Positions 36,331 through 44,588 are shown, numbered from the stretch's first letter. The stretch is 64,000 nucleotides of DNA from Candidatus Poribacteria bacterium (GCA_022822005.1 JAJECO010000054.1:62001-126000), one strand, 5' to 3'. Notes: generated from the sequence alone by a model not told the origin. Numbers and translations: made by a program.

Positions 36331-37224
36331 TTACTTCTCCTCCTCCGACGACTTGGGGGGCAAATCCTCCTGTCCTGTGTTATCCAGTTCCATCCGCTCG
36401 GGAAGCGCCTCGAAGGGAACCGGTTTGCTATCGAGTGTTAAGACCAGATTATCGTATCTTTGGTCAGTTTCAAGGATAAATTCCTCCGAGGTTGCTGAAA
36501 GTCCTTGAAACCTGACCCCAACCGTGTAGAACCCAGACTCACCCACATATTTCACAAAGTAGCCCGCATTATCCGTCCGAGATCCGCCGACCGAACTACC
36601 GCTGCCCCTTCCATCAAGATCGCGCTGTCGCGTACTAGTTCCAATCTCTGCATTGGCAAGCGGTGTGCCATCGGCAAAAACGATTTGCCCCCGAATGCGC
36701 ATTCGGGGTTTCACCGTGACCTCAACGTTTTCGAGGTGTGTCCCCGGCTCAACGCCAAACGTAATTCCCCCGAACGGTGGGTGTTTCTCGTAAGGTGGGT
36801 AGAAGATTATTCCTCCAGTTTCGATAGATAGCACGTCGGCGTCCGGAGCAGGGTGGTATACGTCGGGTGGTAGCATCCCATCCTCCGGTAGATGGGCAGG
36901 TTGTGCCACAAATTGGATGGGTCCAGATTTGATACCTGTGACGAAAAACCGTCCCGCTTCATCTGTTTGCGATTTGATCAGAGGCACAAAGGCTTCCGGC
37001 ATAAACTCTTTTAGTAGAAACGCCGATTCCAGCCTGCCTTCGACAATTGCAAATGGCTGAATCACTATCGGGAGACTAGCAATCGGGTTTCCATTGACAT
37101 CAACAACACGACCAGATAAGGTACATGTAATGTCTTGAGCGATGGTGTGTGACGCTGCGAATAGTGAGAGTGCTACAATTACGGCGAGAGGTTTGAAATT
37201 GGGTCTGAGGTGTGAACGATTCAT
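36331..37224 (-). CDS. Secreted carboxypeptidase-regulatory-like protein
   Basis: This 297-aa exported protein has its signal peptide ending ASHTIAQ. Two beta-sandwich modules are paralogous to those at 35055-36275: TLSGRVVDVNGNPIASLPI with DEAGRFFVTGI, then MRIRGQIVFADGTPLANAEI with SRTDNAGYFVKY and GFYTVGVRFQGLSA. The C-terminus is acidic and ends SSEEEK, without a lectin domain. AAAGGAG lies at normal distance before the ATG. It is first of the presumed three-gene operon with the lectin fusion and the WD40 protein. No enzymatic motif is seen; it is a structural or binding module. Confidence 0.82.
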   Translation of the reverse strand: MNRSHLRPNFKPLAVIVALSLFAASHTIAQDITCTLSGRVVDVNGNPIASLPIVIQPFAIVEGRLESAFLLKEFMPEAFVPLIKSQTDEAGRFFVTGIKSGPIQFVAQPAHLPEDGMLPPDVYHPAPDADVLSIETGGIIFYPPYEKHPPFGGITFGVEPGTHLENVEVTVKPRMRIRGQIVFADGTPLANAEIGTSTRQRDLDGRGSGSSVGGSRTDNAGYFVKYVGESGFYTVGVRFQGLSATSEEFILETDQRYDNLVLTLDSKPVPFEALPERMELDNTGQEDLPPKSSEEEK

Positions 37225-37845
37225 GGTGGGTATCTCCTTTCAACCGGTTGTTGTGGAAGATTGAAGAGTACGACCTACGCAAGGATTGTCAAACGGTTTT
37301 TATTATACCACGTTATCTAGATGCTGTTGACATTTCAACGGAACCTAAATAAAATCTGACAGGAATCGTTGCCAAACGAAATTCACTTGGCGCGTCATCC
37401 ACGAGCAATTTAGATGCCACAATTATTTGACGGGTGTGCATCATTATTGTCTGAATCAGGTTTCTTAATCCCGATTTATCGGGGATAGAAATCGGAACGT
37501 GAAACGGGACTATTTTAGGATGGGACAGGGTGCATTTAGCCCCAGCGGGGCGATATGTTTATAGCATACCGATAGCCCCATACCCCAAAGCCCCAGCGGG
37601 GCGACAGGTGCCATTTGTCTGAATCGCTCCTTCTCTGGGTGACTTTGCGCTTGACTTTGACATCAGCTATGATTGCGAAGGGAGGGTTGTGTTCAGGAGG
37701 AGTTTGTCGGAACTGTGCAACACTGTTGTTGCAGAAATGCTACACCGGTACTTGGAATGGGCGAGCCAACTTCAACTATATTGATGAGGGGGCCACAATC
37801 CTCCGTAGGGGTTGGGGCTCCCAACCCTTTGTTCGTACCTCTGTA
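37225..37845. repeat. Gene-free region with GCCCC...GGGGC repeats
   Basis: TTTAGCCCCAGCGGGGCGAT with ATGTTTATAGCA (37535-37565) matches 12628-12659, and a second AGCCCCAGCGGGGCGAC follows at 37589-37604. AATCCCGATTTATCGGGG (37466-37483) is shared with the block at 22668-23027. A 149-codon plus-strand frame starting at 37615 runs into the hmuV antisense strand and has no coding character. Confidence 0.75.
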
Positions 37846-38661
37846 TCAAGTTTCCAAAATCGACGTTTGGGTGTTGGGATACGAATTAGGCCTCGAATCA
37901 GAAGAAAGTGGCACGACAACCAATTGTCCGCTCGAAAGTTGCATCACTTCAAAGGGTACATCGTAGACCGCCTCCAACTGTTGCGCTGTAAAAATGAATT
38001 CGGGAGTTCCAACAGCGATAGGGTTTCCTTCCCGCAACATGAGCACCTGATCTGCGTACATTGACGCTAGATTTAGGTCGTGAATTGCGGCAATGACCGT
38101 TCTTCCGGACTGCGCGATCGACTGGCACAAGCGGAGAGTTTGGACCTGATGTCGAGGGTCGAGATGATTTGTCGGTTCGTCCAACAGGAATATCCTCGGT
38201 TCTTGTGCAAGGATACGGGCAAGATCAACGCGAGACGCCTCGCCACCCGACAGTGTTGGATAAAGGCGTTCAGCGAACATCTCGGCTTGCACCTGTTTCA
38301 TCGCTTCCTGTGCAATTACTAAATCTGTGGCGCTTTCTTTCGCGCCGTTGAGGTGTGGATGACGGCCGAGCAGGACAATCTCCGAGGCACGGAATGGGAA
38401 GTTGACATCTCGTTTCTGTTGGAGATAAGCGCGTTTCCGAGCCAATTCTCTTGGTGGATACTCGCTGATCGATTCGCCGAAAAATCGGATCCACCCGGTT
38501 GTCGGTGCAAGTTCGCCGGAGATAAGGCGTAAGAGTGTCGATTTGCCCGCGCCATTTGGTCCGACGAAAATCCAAAACTGTCCCGCTTCAATTTTCAGGT
38601 CAATGTTGCGGACAAGCCATTTCTGACCGATGCGATACCCAACCCGTTCCAATTCAACCAT
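37846..38661 (-). CDS. hmuV: Heme ABC transporter ATP-binding protein HmuV
   Basis: This 271-aa ABC ATPase of the FecE/HmuV group drives hemin import through HmuU. Walker A is VGPNGAGKSTLLRL, the signature LSGGEASRVDLARIL, and Walker B FLLDEPTNHLD. The Q-loop is in YLQQKRDVNFPF and the switch His in VIAAIHDLNLA. It overlaps the end of hmuU by 8 nt, so translation is coupled. HmuV rather than a ferrichrome or B12 ATPase is preferred because of the neighbouring HmuY and PepSY genes; the fold itself does not separate these. It is the last gene of the heme locus. Confidence 0.9.
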   Translation of the reverse strand: MVELERVGYRIGQKWLVRNIDLKIEAGQFWIFVGPNGAGKSTLLRLISGELAPTTGWIRFFGESISEYPPRELARKRAYLQQKRDVNFPFRASEIVLLGRHPHLNGAKESATDLVIAQEAMKQVQAEMFAERLYPTLSGGEASRVDLARILAQEPRIFLLDEPTNHLDPRHQVQTLRLCQSIAQSGRTVIAAIHDLNLASMYADQVLMLREGNPIAVGTPEFIFTAQQLEAVYDVPFEVMQLSSGQLVVVPLSSDSRPNSYPNTQTSILET

Positions 38662-39652
38662 ACACCACCTCTTTCTTGAATCTCATCAACAGCCACAGGA
38701 AAAATGGTCCCCCAAGCAACGCAGTGACAACACCGACGGGCAGTTCGGCGGGGACTGCAACGGTTCGGGCAAAAAGATCTGCCAAAACAAGTAGGATTGC
38801 ACCTCCCAACGCTGAACCGGGCAACAGATACCGGTGATCGGCACCGCCCATGAGACGGAGTAGATGCGGTACGACGAGTCCTACGAAACCGATGCCACCC
38901 GCCGCTGACACGGCGGCACCAACGGTCAACGCTACCCCAAAGATTGCCCATCTCTTCAATGATTCGGTCGAAACACCGAGATGGTACGCCTCCGATTCAC
39001 CCAAGCTCATCGCGTTGAGCGCACGAGCGAGACGGAACAACACGACTGCTCCGATGGTTGCAATTGGAAGCGTGACGGTAACTACGCGCCATGTTGCTCC
39101 TCCGAAGCCGCCGAGCAGCCAGAAGGTAAGGCTTCGAAGTTGTTCTTCGTCGGCGAGGAATGTCATCAAGCCGATGCCTGCACCAGCAAAGCTATTGAGT
39201 GCTATCCCGGCGAGTAGGAGAGTTACGGTGAGAACCTGTCCTTGCGTTTGAGCGATTTTCCAGACGCCAATCGTCACGAGCACTCCTCCGGTGAATGCTG
39301 CGACCGGTACGCCCCAGATACTCAAAAATCCGCCGCCGATTAGCACAATCCAGATTGCTGCGCCGAGGCCTGCGCCCGCCGTTACCCCGATTAACCCGGG
39401 ATCCGCCAGTGGATTGCGGAAGATGCCCTGCAGGGTCGCACCGGAGATGGCTAAAACCGATCCGACGATTGCGGATAAGAGAACACGAGGAAATCGGACA
39501 TAGAGGAGGACTTCAAACCCATCTTTATGGAAAAGCAGTATGTGGGGGATATGCCACGGCAGGATCTGATATGCTCCTACACCCGCTGCGACGCAAAGCG
39601 AAATTGGGAGTGAAATACCGAGGATAAGAAGGATTTTGGCTCGATTTGGCAC
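38654..39652 (-). CDS. hmuU: Heme/iron-complex ABC permease HmuU (FecCD family)
   Basis: This 332-aa permease has about ten membrane helices of the FecCD/BtuC family. Typical motifs are RFPRVLLSAIVGSVLAISGATLQGIFRNPLADPGLIGVTAGAGLGA, split over helices 2-3, and GGIGFVGLVVPHLLRLMGGADHRYLLPGSALGGA near the C-terminus, which contacts the ATPase. The start appears to be GTG 39652 (MPNRAKILLIL). The gene lies 51 nt after hmuT and overlaps hmuV. Confidence 0.9.
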   Translation of the reverse strand: MPNRAKILLILGISLPISLCVAAGVGAYQILPWHIPHILLFHKDGFEVLLYVRFPRVLLSAIVGSVLAISGATLQGIFRNPLADPGLIGVTAGAGLGAAIWIVLIGGGFLSIWGVPVAAFTGGVLVTIGVWKIAQTQGQVLTVTLLLAGIALNSFAGAGIGLMTFLADEEQLRSLTFWLLGGFGGATWRVVTVTLPIATIGAVVLFRLARALNAMSLGESEAYHLGVSTESLKRWAIFGVALTVGAAVSAAGGIGFVGLVVPHLLRLMGGADHRYLLPGSALGGAILLVLADLFARTVAVPAELPVGVVTALLGGPFFLWLLMRFKKEVVYG

Positions 39653-39703
39653 TATTCACCGATCGCTACACAATGCGTTATGATTGGTTGTAAACTGGGG
39701 AGG

Positions 39704-40621
39704 TTATTCCCCCTTTGCAATGAAATGTCCCTCAGATTCATAGATGCCGCGAAATAGATCGAGGGCGGCTTTGCCACAACGGGGACCAAATCCCGACAGA
39801 TACAATCCATCCATAGCAACCACTCGCTTATTCCGCCCTGCGGGTGTTTGTGCCAAACCGGGGACTTTAAGCAGCCCTTCGACGCCACCGATCGATTTCA
39901 ATCCTGATTCAAACAGTACGTACACATCCGGCTGCGCGGCGATAACTGCCTCCGCTGTCATCGGCTTAGTGCCTTTGATTTCTCCTGCGGCATTGGCTGC
40001 GCCGACGAGTTCAAGCATCGCGCCAGGACCCGAATCTGTGCCGAGAACAAAGGCGGTTTGTGGTCCTCTTAGGTAGAGAAACAACGCTTTGAGTTTTGCT
40101 AGATTCTGTTGATCAGTGAGTTTTGATTTTAGCGTTTCGATGTCCTTATCTAAGGTTGAGATTAATGCAGTTGCTTGTTCCTCGCGACCCACCGCCTTCC
40201 CGATTATGCGGAGACGTTGCTTGGCTTCGTCAAAAGTTCTCGGTTCTTTAAACAGCATCACTGTTACGCCCGCCATGCGTAGCTGCTCGATGACTTGAGG
40301 TGGTTTCACGTCCGATCGCCCAATCACCAGCGTTGGTTTCAAGGAAAGGATACCCTCAGCGTTGAGCCGGTACTGATACCCGACCGACGGTAACGTCTCT
40401 TTGGCATGTTTTGGATAGGTGGAAGAGGCATCGCAGCCGACAACATTTGCACCTATATCGAGTGCAAAGAGAATCTCAGTAATGCTGCCGTTGAGGGAAA
40501 CGATGCGCTCGGCTGAGTGAATAATAATAGTTTCGCCGCTCGCGTCGGTTACCTCGACAGGTTGCGCTATGGCGATTGATGCAGCCAGACAGAACAGTAT
40601 TGCGAGTTGTTGTATTTTCAT
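39704..40621 (-). CDS. hmuT: Hemin ABC transporter substrate-binding protein HmuT
   Basis: This 305-aa periplasmic binding protein of the BtuF/HmuT group has a cleavable signal peptide ending AASIAIAQ. The opening IIIHSAERIVSLNGSITEILFALDIGANVVGCDASSTYP, taken in parts, carries the S-L-x-x-x-x-T-E-I-L-x-x-L signature and the conserved YP-like turn. GTKPMTAEAVIAAQPDVYVLFE is the second-domain strand. In heme-binding HmuT a Tyr or His binds the iron; I cannot place it from sequence alone. ATG 40621 has AAGGAG seven nucleotides upstream; an upstream in-frame extension covers the intergenic hairpin and is rejected. Transcription into this gene must pass the terminator-like hairpin at 40682-40719. 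Confidence 0.88.
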   Translation of the reverse strand: MKIQQLAILFCLAASIAIAQPVEVTDASGETIIIHSAERIVSLNGSITEILFALDIGANVVGCDASSTYPKHAKETLPSVGYQYRLNAEGILSLKPTLVIGRSDVKPPQVIEQLRMAGVTVMLFKEPRTFDEAKQRLRIIGKAVGREEQATALISTLDKDIETLKSKLTDQQNLAKLKALFLYLRGPQTAFVLGTDSGPGAMLELVGAANAAGEIKGTKPMTAEAVIAAQPDVYVLFESGLKSIGGVEGLLKVPGLAQTPAGRNKRVVAMDGLYLSGFGPRCGKAALDLFRGIYESEGHFIAKGE

Positions 40622-40681
40622 TGTTGGCTCCTTGTGTTGGAAACGGAACATTGAAATTGGTCGCTTATGTCAGGAGAAGAT

Positions 40682-40719
40682 AAAAAGAAACCGAGTTTCT
40701 TCTGGAAAAACTCGGTTTC
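40682..40719 (-). terminator. Intrinsic terminator/attenuator between hmuY and hmuT
   Basis: GAAACCGAGTTT (40687-40698) and AAACTCGGTTTC (40708-40719) form a perfect 12-bp stem with a 9-nt loop. On the minus strand the stem is followed by TTTTTA. It sits after hmuY and before hmuT in the direction of transcription, so it would let hmuTUV be expressed at a lower level than the receptor genes. The stem sequence belongs to the dispersed ACCGAGTTT family. Confidence 0.8.
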
Positions 40720-40771
40720 TTCCGGAGAGGTAGGAGACACAGCAGCCTCTCGCAGCAGCACGAATTATTCG

Positions 40772-41446
40772 TCAGAAATTGCGGCTTCCATCGGGCTGAT
40801 GGATGTATTCAAAGGTTATAAAACCGCCATCCTTTCTGTTTTCATTGTCTTTGTAGTAGCCGATGAAGTGCACCTTCGCAAATGTACCATCCGCCGCTTG
40901 AATCACAAACACCCGTTGCTCCAGTGGCAAAACCCAATGATTGGGTGGTCCGGTGTAGATATACCACCCCTCCTCACTCGCTGCAACGATAGCGAGATTC
41001 GCGTCTGAATCGGCGGCGTACCCATCTGCGGGTGCTTCTTTCACCCCTTCTAACTCCACATCTTTGAGCATCACAGCAGCGCCCTTTCCTGGGCCACTTA
41101 TACCGCCATTGAGTTTCACCTTCGTCCTTTGGAATCCGAGATCCCAATCCATTGAATTAAGTGGATCTGCAACTTCAACGGTATCGCCTGTGGTGAAGGA
41201 GAAATACGCCCATGCCTCTCTGCTGGTAGCATCAATGGTGAAGCTGATAACATCGAGTTGTGGTGTGACTTCGGCGGGAGATTGATTAGTCGATGGTAGG
41301 GTTGTATCTGTGGGAGGTTGTTCCGTAAGCGGTTGCTCAAGTGTCTCGTCGTCATCATTACCGCAACCGGTAAACAGAACAGTCCCAATAAACAGAATTG
41401 ACCAGATAATGAGTCGCCAAGTAGCGAACTTTCTAAAGGTTTTCAT
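40772..41446 (-). CDS. hmuY: HmuY family heme-binding lipoprotein
   Basis: This 224-aa lipoprotein (lipobox VLFTGC, then NDDDE acidic linker) has a HmuY-type domain: REAWAYFSFTTGDTV, MDWDLGFQRTKVKLNGGISGPGKGAAV and KVHFIGYYKDNENRKDGGFITFEY. HmuY hemophores, described in Porphyromonas, take heme from host or environmental proteins and pass it to the TonB receptor. The heme ligands of P. gingivalis HmuY are two His; here candidate axial residues are not obvious (NHWVLP offers one His), so ligand chemistry may differ. AGGAGG lies five nucleotides before the ATG. The position between receptor and ABC genes fits the role. Confidence 0.85.
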   Translation of the reverse strand: MKTFRKFATWRLIIWSILFIGTVLFTGCGNDDDETLEQPLTEQPPTDTTLPSTNQSPAEVTPQLDVISFTIDATSREAWAYFSFTTGDTVEVADPLNSMDWDLGFQRTKVKLNGGISGPGKGAAVMLKDVELEGVKEAPADGYAADSDANLAIVAASEEGWYIYTGPPNHWVLPLEQRVFVIQAADGTFAKVHFIGYYKDNENRKDGGFITFEYIHQPDGSRNF

Positions 41447-41479
41447 TATATCCTCCTACTGAGTACTTGAAATGATGGG

Positions 41480-41695
41480 TTAGACAGTGATCGGCTGATC
41501 CCTGTCGTTTAAAGACTTTGTGTTTTCTTCGTTGATGGTCAACATAGCTTCAGCGATAGTGCCGGCAACTTGGTAGAAATCTTCTGGAGGCATCGCAATA
41601 TCGATACCCCGGTATTTGAAGTGAATGTGCCCCTCAAGGCATTGGTAGACAGCGCATATGTTGTTGCTTGACAAAGACTCTTTTGTGTAATTCAT
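41480..41695 (-). CDS. Small conserved-looking protein in the heme operon
   Basis: This 71-aa protein has no recognised family. It has ICAVYQCLEGHIHFKYRGID, with Cys, His and aromatic residues, then AMPPEDFYQVAGTIAEAML, an amphipathic helix. No signal peptide or membrane segment is present, so it should be cytoplasmic. AAAGGA lies seven nucleotides before the ATG, and it is 33 nt upstream of hmuY, which supports it as a real gene. The Cys/His/Tyr cluster could bind heme or iron, but this is only a suggestion from context. Confidence 0.65.
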   Translation of the reverse strand: MNYTKESLSSNNICAVYQCLEGHIHFKYRGIDIAMPPEDFYQVAGTIAEAMLTINEENTKSLNDRDQPITV

Positions 41696-41748
41696 TTGGT
41701 TTCCTTTCTTGATAGGGTTCAGTGATGTAGGAAAGAATCAACTTTCTA

Positions 41749-42255
41749 TTACCACTGGAAGGATGCGTATAGAAATAGTAGGATTGAAAAACAGGTGATT
41801 GAGACATAAGCCGACTTTCTTCCACGTCGGCATAGTGCAAATCGGACGAACAGCTGCAGCAGATAGACCAACCACACACAACGCGCGACTGATATTTGTT
41901 GCTCCCAATCGCTGTGATAATTGTTGTGCAATAGAAAAGCGGTTAGCAATCCGAAGCCCGACAGTGAGACACCAATGATCACACTCTGATAGCAGAATGT
42001 GTCTAAGCGCTCAAGTGCCGGCAGGTGGTAAAATGCCAATAGAAATCGTTTCTGTTTAAGCTGGACCTCTTGGAAGAGGTAAACTAATGATGACGCACAC
42101 GCACATGCAAAAGCACCAGCTGCGAGCAGAAGTGCCTGTGAATACAACAACAGGCATAACCGTTGCAATAGGGGCGTGAATGACATCAACGTCCCAGTGA
42201 AAAGTATCGAAGTAAAACCGACTACCCCTAAGAGATGTGCTCTGCTGAGTTCCAT
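41749..42255 (-). CDS. Small membrane protein resembling a truncated CcsA/HemX
   Basis: This 168-aa protein has four to five predicted membrane helices. The middle, LPALERLDTFCYQSVIIGVSLSGFGLL, and the end, RGRKSAYVSITCFSILLFLYASF, follow the pattern of CcsA/HemX cytochrome-c-assembly proteins (L-D-x-x-x-Y-R-x-I-x-x-G-F and R-G-R-x-A-A-Y-x-x-x-x-G-F). The Trp-rich heme-handling WWD segment expected between them is missing; only a short DWEQ remains. The protein is half the normal length. It may be a derived heme-channel component serving this heme locus. The ribosome site is weak (GAAGAAAAG). It lies downstream of the structured intergenic element at 42314-42384. Confidence 0.6.
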   Translation of the reverse strand: MELSRAHLLGVVGFTSILFTGTLMSFTPLLQRLCLLLYSQALLLAAGAFACACASSLVYLFQEVQLKQKRFLLAFYHLPALERLDTFCYQSVIIGVSLSGFGLLTAFLLHNNYHSDWEQQISVARCVWLVYLLQLFVRFALCRRGRKSAYVSITCFSILLFLYASFQW

Positions 42256-42313
42256 CTTTTCTTCTATTGGCGCGATTGATTGTTAGGGTTCTCACACTCG
42301 GCTCCTAACCAGA

Positions 42314-42384
42314 GCCTAAGGTTGATTAATCGACAGGCTTTCTCCACCCTATGAGAGAAATCCTGTGGTCGTGTGACAGTCCTT
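42314..42384 (-). ncRNA. Two-hairpin intergenic RNA element, copy 1
   Basis: On the minus strand, directly after the receptor stop codon, TTTCTC and GAGAAA pair around TCATAGGGTG (42360-42339). GCCT and AGGC then enclose GTCGATTAATCAACCTT (42338-42314). Copy 2 at 44466-44540 has the same loop, but the stems read CTTCTC/GAGAAG and GCTT/AAGC. One base pair in each stem has changed on both sides, as expected for a conserved paired structure. The element may set mRNA processing, stability or readthrough between receptor and downstream genes. Confidence 0.55.
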
Positions 42385-44307
42385 TCAATAAGTCAATGAG
42401 AGTCCGCCATAAAATGACCGCCCGGTAAAGGTGTAAAAGGTTGGAATTTTGAAGTCGAAGATGTTATTAACACCGACAGAGGCTTTGAGCCATTTGAGAA
42501 TTTGCTTTGACCCCCGAAGATTCCAGATCCAGTTGCTCGGCGCGTACTCTTCATCCTCAAGGACATTGTCGCCGTCGTCGAAGAATCCCCACCTGCTGGC
42601 ATAACGCCCGCGCAGATCTACGTTGAAACCAGCGCCTTGGTTAGCGTAGGCAAGTTTGAGGTTGCCGCTATGTTTTGACCGATTGAGCAGTGTCAGCCCT
42701 GTCTCCTTATCCTCACCGTTGAGATGTGCGTAGCCGATTGTTGCGGAGAAACCCCCGATTGAACGGGTGGAAAGCTCAACCTCAACCCCTTCGGTGAATG
42801 CTTCGCTGACGTTGAAATATTGAAATTTACTTCCACCGAGTACGCTCTGCCCGATCCGCTCTGTCTCGATCAGGTTTTGCAGGTTGTTTCGATACAGATG
42901 TACCCGTCCGAGTAGTGCGGATCTAAACCGATATTCAACGCCAAAATTCCAATTACCCGATGACTCCGGTTGTAGATCTGGGTTTCCAAGCACCTGATAG
43001 CCGGAGGTCGGATTGCTGAAATCGAGGTAGAGGTCTTTAAAGTCAGGCGCACGAAAGCCTTGACCAAAGGAGGTCCGGATCGTGACATCAGGGGTCACGC
43101 GATACATCCCGCTCAACTTCGGGCTGAAGTGTGTTCCAAATTCGGAGTGATAGTCCAGTCTTCCGCCCAAGACGAATGCAAGGTTTGCCATCGGTCGAAA
43201 TTCGTTTTGGAAGAAGAGTGAATCGGTTGTAATCTCCCGCTCGCCGCCTGTAATGCGTTGCGATTCAAGATTTTCAAAGATTAACTCCGCACCAACGGTC
43301 AGTTGATTCTTCGATCCGAGGGCGGTATCAAATTGTGCTTCGCCTTTTATCAGGTCTTGAATCGTCACGTTCGATGATGCGGTAAGGGAGGTGCCACGGT
43401 CAATAACCGTTGATTCATCGCGGTAGCGTGTGGTGTATATCTTGCCCACCAACTTTGAGCGCGAGCCGAGTTGGTATCCTGTGCCGACGCTTCCACTGAA
43501 GTTGTCGATATCACCGAGGCGGTCAAAGATGACACCCTCTCTTTCGCTGACACCTTCCTGCTTTTGAGCAAAATACTGTCCCGAAAATAGTAGAGTCGAT
43601 TTTGGGGTCAGTTGATACTCAGTTCGTGCGGAATGGGTCCAGTTCTGATAGCCATCAATTGTTGTCGTTAGATCTGACTCATCTAAGTCGATTGGATTTC
43701 GACGGTTTGCTGCAAGGGTCAACAGCGCGTTGAGCTTGGCGCGGTTCAATTCAACTGTGGTGCGGCTGTCGATGGTATTGTGAGTCTCAAGGTTGTTGGT
43801 AAATTGAGCAGCAAATGGGGACGATGCGCTGCGCGTGATGACGTTGATTACGCCGCCCATCGCAGCACTGCCAAAGAGCGCGGAGGAGGCACCTTTAACA
43901 ATCTCGATTCGCTCAACGTTTTCGACCGCAATCCGTGCGAGATCGATTTTGCCAGCGATTCGACCGACTTGGGGTTCGCCATCGAGCAGAATCAGGATGT
44001 AATCCGAATCGAGCCCCTGTAATTGAACCCCGTCGCCGTGGGCATCGCGATCAACGACGATTCCCACCCGATGTTCAAGCACCTCGCCGATGTTTTCTGC
44101 GCCCGTTGCTTCGATCTCACTGCGTGTGATGACCTCTGTGATAACGGGTGTGTCTTTCAATCGACGTTCGGTTTTTGTGCCAGTGATGACCACTTCATCC
44201 ATCTGAAAGAGGTCAGTTTTTAACTCTGTTGCAGCGAAACTTAACCTCGCTCCACCGACCATGAGGATAGCGAAGAATCCTATCCAAAGTCGTTTATGTG
44301 AGTGCAT
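42385..44307 (-). CDS. TonB-dependent heme/siderophore receptor (HmuR-like)
   Basis: This 640-aa outer-membrane receptor has a signal peptide ending GGARLSFAA. The TonB-box-like DEVVITGTK lies near residue 30. The plug has LKDTPVITEVITRSEIEATGAENIGEVLEHRVGI and IEIVKGASSALFGSAAMGGVINVITR, split here for reading. The barrel has the NPDLQPESSGNWNFGVEYRF segment common in BtuB/HemR-like receptors. The C-terminal strand ends GGLSLTY. Neighbours (PepSY, HmuY, HmuTUV) argue for heme as substrate. ATG 44307 has AAAGGAG eight nucleotides upstream; a longer frame to 44412 crosses an inverted repeat and is rejected. It would need TonB/ExbBD from elsewhere. Confidence 0.92.
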   Translation of the reverse strand: MHSHKRLWIGFFAILMVGGARLSFAATELKTDLFQMDEVVITGTKTERRLKDTPVITEVITRSEIEATGAENIGEVLEHRVGIVVDRDAHGDGVQLQGLDSDYILILLDGEPQVGRIAGKIDLARIAVENVERIEIVKGASSALFGSAAMGGVINVITRSASSPFAAQFTNNLETHNTIDSRTTVELNRAKLNALLTLAANRRNPIDLDESDLTTTIDGYQNWTHSARTEYQLTPKSTLLFSGQYFAQKQEGVSEREGVIFDRLGDIDNFSGSVGTGYQLGSRSKLVGKIYTTRYRDESTVIDRGTSLTASSNVTIQDLIKGEAQFDTALGSKNQLTVGAELIFENLESQRITGGEREITTDSLFFQNEFRPMANLAFVLGGRLDYHSEFGTHFSPKLSGMYRVTPDVTIRTSFGQGFRAPDFKDLYLDFSNPTSGYQVLGNPDLQPESSGNWNFGVEYRFRSALLGRVHLYRNNLQNLIETERIGQSVLGGSKFQYFNVSEAFTEGVEVELSTRSIGGFSATIGYAHLNGEDKETGLTLLNRSKHSGNLKLAYANQGAGFNVDLRGRYASRWGFFDDGDNVLEDEEYAPSNWIWNLRGSKQILKWLKASVGVNNIFDFKIPTFYTFTGRSFYGGLSLTY

Positions 44308-44370
44308 GAATTTGCTCCTTTCTGTGTAATGATTCTGACAATCTGTGCACGATTGATTGTTGTGTAACGC

Positions 44371-44415
44371 GTCATGCGTAACGGGAGGCAAATGTTTTTT
44401 TGCGTTACGCATGAC
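44371..44415. repeat. 13-bp inverted repeat in the receptor leader
   Basis: GTCATGCGTAACG (44371-44383) and CGTTACGCATGAC (44403-44415) are perfect inverted copies around a 19-nt loop containing TTTTTTT. It lies about 65 nt upstream of the receptor start and could fold in the mRNA leader or bind a dimeric regulator. Confidence 0.7.
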
Positions 44416-44463
44416 TTGCTACACCAGGCTCCCGCGCTTGATTCCTCACCCCAACAAGCTGGA

Positions 44464-44588
44464 GAGCTTAGGGTTGATTATCATCAAGCCTTCTCCACCC
44501 TATGAGAGAAGGTCTGTGGTCATTTAGCATCCCCTTCAATGGGTCGAACAAGCAGGGGCTGCCCTAAGATGACCGCTCAATAAGTCGA
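44464..44588 (-). other. Two-hairpin element copy 2 behind a decayed receptor 3' end
   Basis: Bases 44466-44540 repeat the two-hairpin element of 42314-42384 with compensatory stem changes (CTTCTC/GAGAAG at 44511-44490, GCTT/AAGC at 44489-44466). Just before it, GAGCGGTCATCTTAGGGC aligns with GGGCGGTCATTTTATGGC, the codons for the receptor's last residues, but is interrupted by TAG. The block therefore looks like a leftover of an old duplication of the receptor 3' end with its downstream element, lying between the PepSY gene and the present receptor gene. Confidence 0.6.

Noticed and set aside
37615-38064. 149-codon plus-strand frame beginning in the repeat region before hmuV
   Set aside because: It runs antisense into hmuV, has no ribosome site and shows low-complexity composition typical of a shadow frame.
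42314-42384. Possible cobalamin or other known riboswitch upstream of the CcsA-like gene
   Set aside because: No B12 box or other known riboswitch core is present; the element has only the two short hairpins described.
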